Part shown: positions 17,908-20,296 of the stretch, piece by piece
How the letters are laid out: every line of letters starts with the position of its first letter
Position numbering within the stretch: the first letter of the stretch is position 1
DNA from: an uncultured Pseudoxanthomonas sp.
GTDB lineage: Bacteria; Pseudomonadota; Gammaproteobacteria; Xanthomonadales; Xanthomonadaceae
Assembly: GCA_946886405.1 (NCBI GenBank)
Contig: CAMPIO010000060.1
Location: 1-20,296 of the forward strand
DNA length: 20,296 nt
Direction of reading: 5' to 3'
Program-made: the position numbers and the translations under genes
Notes under the pieces: generated by a model
What the model saw: the letters and a program-made list of their open reading frames with translations, nothing else
Databases searched by the model: none
What the model was told of the DNA's origin: nothing

Positions 17908-19026
17908 TCAGGATGTCATGCGGTCCCAGAAACCCTTGACGCCGTCGAGGAACGTCGCCGACTTCGGCGAATGCTTGCGTGCCTCCTCGCCACTGAACGT
18001 CGCCTCGAATTTCTCCAGCAACTCGCGCTGCTCGGTGGTGAGGTTGACGGGCGTCTCCACCACCACGCGGCAGTACAGGTCGCCTTCGGTGCGGCTGCGC
18101 ACGGACTTCACGCCCTTGCCGCGCAGGCGGAACAGTTTGCCCGTCTGCGTTTCGGCCGGAATGCGGATCTCGGCCTCGCCCTTCAGCGTCGGCACGCGCA
18201 CGGTATCGCCCAAGGCCGCCTGCGAAATGCGGATCGGCACTTCGCAATGCAGGTCGTCGCCGTCGCGCTGGAAGATGTCGTGGTCGCGCACACGCACTTC
18301 CACGTACAGGTCACCCGGCGGCGTCCCTGGCGGTCCGGCTTCGCCTTCACCGGTCAGGCGGATGCGGTCGCCATTGTCCACGCCGGCCGGGATCTTGACC
18401 GAGAGCACCTTCTCTTCCTCCACACGACCGGCGCCATGGCACTCGGTGCAGGGATTCCGGATGGTCTGGCCGCGTCCGCCGCACGCCGGGCATGCCTGCT
18501 GCATGGCGAAGATGCCGCGCTGCATGCGCACGTTGCCGCGGCCGCCGCAGGTTCCGCAGGTTTCGACCTTGCCGTCCGCCGAGCCAGAGCCCTTGCAAGG
18601 CTCGCATGCAATCAACGAGGGAATCTCGATGCGCTTCTCGGTGCCGGCAACCGCTTCTTCGAGATCCAGTTCCATCACGTAGCCGACATCGGCACCGCGA
18701 CGTGCGGCGCGTGCGCCACCTCCACCGAAGATGTTGCCGAAGATGTCGCCAAAAATGTCGCCCATGTCGGGGCCACCCGGACCACCGCCCCCCATGCCGT
18801 GCTCGAACGCGGCATGCCCATGGGCGTCGTAGGTGCGGCGCTTGGCGCCGTCCGACAGCACTTCATAGGCTTCCTTGCACTCCTTGAACGCTGCCTCGGC
18901 GGCGGCGTCCCCCGGATTGCGGTCGGGATGGTGCTTCATCGCGCAGCGGCGATAGGCCTTCTTCAGGTCTTCGTCGCTGGCGTCCCGGGCCACGCCCAGG
19001 ACTTCGTAGTAATCGCGCTTGCTCAT
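17908..19026 (-). CDS. dnaJ: Chaperone protein DnaJ
   Basis: DnaJ (Hsp40) delivers unfolded substrates to DnaK and stimulates its ATPase. The 372-residue protein is full length. The J domain (1-70) has the HPD motif at 33-35 ([10 protein letters not shown]). A Gly/Phe-rich linker ([19 protein letters not shown]...) follows. The zinc-binding region has four CxxCxGxG repeats: [24 protein letters not shown] and CTECHGAG. The C-terminal substrate-binding domains include [15 protein letters not shown] and [22 protein letters not shown]. The ATG at 19026 gives the canonical [12 protein letters not shown] start; the open frame continues 13 codons upstream without homology. It follows dnaK by 94 bases, with a hairpin between them, and ends 28 bases before a terminator-like hairpin. 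Confidence 0.98.
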   Translation of the reverse strand: MSKRDYYEVLGVARDASDEDLKKAYRRCAMKHHPDRNPGDAAAEAAFKECKEAYEVLSDGAKRRTYDAHGHAAFEHGMGGGGPGGPDMGDIFGDIFGNIFGGGGARAARRGADVGYVMELDLEEAVAGTEKRIEIPSLIACEPCKGSGSADGKVETCGTCGGRGNVRMQRGIFAMQQACPACGGRGQTIRNPCTECHGAGRVEEEKVLSVKIPAGVDNGDRIRLTGEGEAGPPGTPPGDLYVEVRVRDHDIFQRDGDDLHCEVPIRISQAALGDTVRVPTLKGEAEIRIPAETQTGKLFRLRGKGVKSVRSRTEGDLYCRVVVETPVNLTTEQRELLEKFEATFSGEEARKHSPKSATFLDGVKGFWDRMTS

Positions 19027-19063
19027 GTGTCGTCTGGCTGGTCTCGCAGGGTCGCCGGACGGC

Positions 19064-19098
19064 AAAACGGGAGGCCGTGGCAGGCCACGTCTCCCGTT
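19064..19098 (-). terminator. Hairpin with T run between dnaK and dnaJ (partial terminator or processing site)
   Basis: On the minus strand AACGGGAG (19098-19091) pairs with CTCCCGTT (19073-19066). Inside it CGTGGC (19089-19084) pairs with GCCACG (19082-19077). The stem runs into TTTT (19067-19064). This is a strong hairpin for its size. Because dnaK and dnaJ are normally co-transcribed, it probably terminates only part of the transcripts, or is an RNA cleavage or stability point that lowers DnaJ relative to DnaK. Confidence 0.65.
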
Positions 19099-19120
19099 CG
19101 CCGCATCCCGTGGGCCGGGA

Positions 19121-20296
19121 TTACTTCTTGTCGTCCTTCACTTCGGTGAACTCGGCGTCGACCACGTCGTCCGCGCCCGCCGATGCGCCGCCGGCCGGGC
19201 CGGCGCCACCGCCGGGCTGCTCGGTCGATGCGGCCGCCGCGTACAGCGACTGGGCAGCCTCTTCGAGCGCCTTCGACTTGGCTTCGATCTGCACCTTCTC
19301 GTCGCCCTTCATCGCCGTCTCCAGCTCGGCGATGGCGGACTCGACGCGCCCGATCACGTCACCCGGCACCTTGCTGCCGTGCTCGGTGATGGCGCTGCGG
19401 GTGGCATGCAGCAGACCGTCGGCCTGGTTGCGCGCCTGTACCAGCTCCTGGAACTTCTTGTCCTCTTCGCGATGCGCTTCGGCATCGGCGACCATGCGCG
19501 CGATCTCGTCCTCGGACAGGCCGGAGCTGCCCTTGATCTCGATGCGCTGCTCCTTGTTGGTCTTCTTGTCCTTGGCCGTCACGTGGATGATGCCGTTGGC
19601 ATCGATATCGAAACTGACTTCGATCTGCGGCATGCCTCGCGGCGCCGCCTCGATGCCGGACAGGTCGAACTTGCCCAGCGACTTGTTGAAGCGGGCCTGA
19701 TCGCGCTCACCCTGCAACACGTGCACGGTGACCGCGGTCTGGTTGTCCTCATACGTAGAGAACGTCTGCGAGGCCTTGGTCGGGACCGTGGTGTTCTTCT
19801 CGATGATCTTGGTGAACACGCCACCCGCCGTCTCGATGCCGAGCGAAAGCGGGGTCACGTCGAGCAGCAGCACGTCCTTGACGTCGCCGGCCAGCACGCC
19901 GCCCTGGATCGCGGCGCCCAGCGCTACGGCCTCATCGGGGTTGACGTCTTTGCGGGGCTCCTTGCCGAAGAACTCGGCCACCGCCTGTTGCACCTTCGGC
20001 ATGCGGGTCTGGCCACCGACCAGGATGACTTCGCCGATGTCGCTGGCGCGCAGGCCGGCATCGTTCAGCGCGATGCGGCACGGCTCGATCGTCTTCTTCA
20101 CCAGGTCTTCGACCAGCGCTTCCAGCTTGGCGCGGGTCAGCTTGATGTTCAGATGCTTCGGACCCGAGGCGTCGGCGGTGACGTACGGCAGGTTCACTTC
20201 GGTCTGCTGCGAGCTGGACAACTCGATCTTGGCGCGCTCGGCGGCGTCCTTCAGGCGCTGCAGGGCCAGCGGATCCTTGCGCAGGTCGATGCCCTG
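19121..20296 (-). CDS. dnaK: Chaperone protein DnaK (Hsp70), 3' part
   Basis: The visible 391 residues are the C-terminal three-fifths of DnaK; the start lies beyond base 20296. The frame is open to the window edge ([23 protein letters not shown]). The rest of the nucleotide-binding domain includes [15 protein letters not shown] and [15 protein letters not shown]. The interdomain linker [16 protein letters not shown] is intact. The substrate-binding domain ([52 protein letters not shown]) is followed by the helical lid and a Gly/Ala-rich tail ending [16 protein letters not shown], the usual conserved C-terminal tail. It is the upstream partner of dnaJ. In this family grpE usually lies before dnaK, which would be to the right of the window. 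Confidence 0.98.
   Translation of the reverse strand, partial: QGIDLRKDPLALQRLKDAAERAKIELSSSQQTEVNLPYVTADASGPKHLNIKLTRAKLEALVEDLVKKTIEPCRIALNDAGLRASDIGEVILVGGQTRMPKVQQAVAEFFGKEPRKDVNPDEAVALGAAIQGGVLAGDVKDVLLLDVTPLSLGIETAGGVFTKIIEKNTTVPTKASQTFSTYEDNQTAVTVHVLQGERDQARFNKSLGKFDLSGIEAAPRGMPQIEVSFDIDANGIIHVTAKDKKTNKEQRIEIKGSSGLSEDEIARMVADAEAHREEDKKFQELVQARNQADGLLHATRSAITEHGSKVPGDVIGRVESAIAELETAMKGDEKVQIEAKSKALEEAAQSLYAAAASTEQPGGGAGPAGGASAGADDVVDAEFTEVKDDKK

Overview
This is a GC-rich stretch of housekeeping chromosome. Protein sequence and gene order point to a gammaproteobacterium of the Xanthomonadaceae/Lysobacteraceae (Xanthomonas, Stenotrophomonas, Pseudoxanthomonas, Lysobacter group). Supporting this are the order dnaK-dnaJ ... 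dapB-carA-carB-greA-rpfE-recJ and an rpfD-like LytTR gene next to prfB. I see no insertion sequences, prophage, tRNA/rRNA or CRISPR, and no gene-free stretch over 300 bases. The longest gap is the 223-base dapB-carA leader. Genus cannot be fixed from the sequence alone.

Layout. (1) Bases 1-3422: the 5' end of prfB (minus strand, with the classic RF2 programmed +1 frameshift), a divergent membrane TPR-GGDEF diguanylate cyclase, and a convergent LytTR membrane regulator (RpfD-like). (2) Bases 3423-4785: a divergent promoter region carrying a tandem direct repeat, then an acyltransferase-3/OpgC-like membrane protein. (3) Bases 4793-14320, all minus strand: carA, an S9 prolyl-oligopeptidase-type secreted peptidase, carB, greA, rpfE and recJ, tightly packed with two 4-base stop/start overlaps. 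(4) Bases 14544-17855, minus strand: a TyrA-type dehydrogenase with a C-terminal ACT domain, a GAF-EAL phosphodiesterase and dapB. (5) Bases 17908-20296, minus strand: dnaJ and the 3' part of dnaK.

How the genes relate. CarA and CarB make carbamoyl phosphate for arginine and pyrimidines. DapB feeds lysine/diaminopimelate and TyrA feeds tyrosine. GreA, RecJ, RF2, DnaK and DnaJ serve transcription, repair, translation termination and protein folding. Laid over this core is a signalling layer: a GGDEF cyclase, a GAF-EAL phosphodiesterase, and RpfD- and RpfE-like proteins. The last two belong to the region that in Xanthomonas campestris surrounds the DSF quorum-sensing cluster, so lysS and rpfG/C/F may lie just left of base 1.

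No wholly new system is evident. The signals most worth checking are in regulation: (a) tandem repeats resembling the AlgR/LytTR core, just upstream of a predicted leaderless rpfD promoter; (b) the dnaJ terminator hairpin, which contains the apparent Shine-Dalgarno sequence of the next gene; (c) a 25-codon leader ORF whose stop overlaps the carA GTG start; (d) a perfect palindrome against the -35 box of the EAL gene; (e) a peptidase gene between carA and carB.
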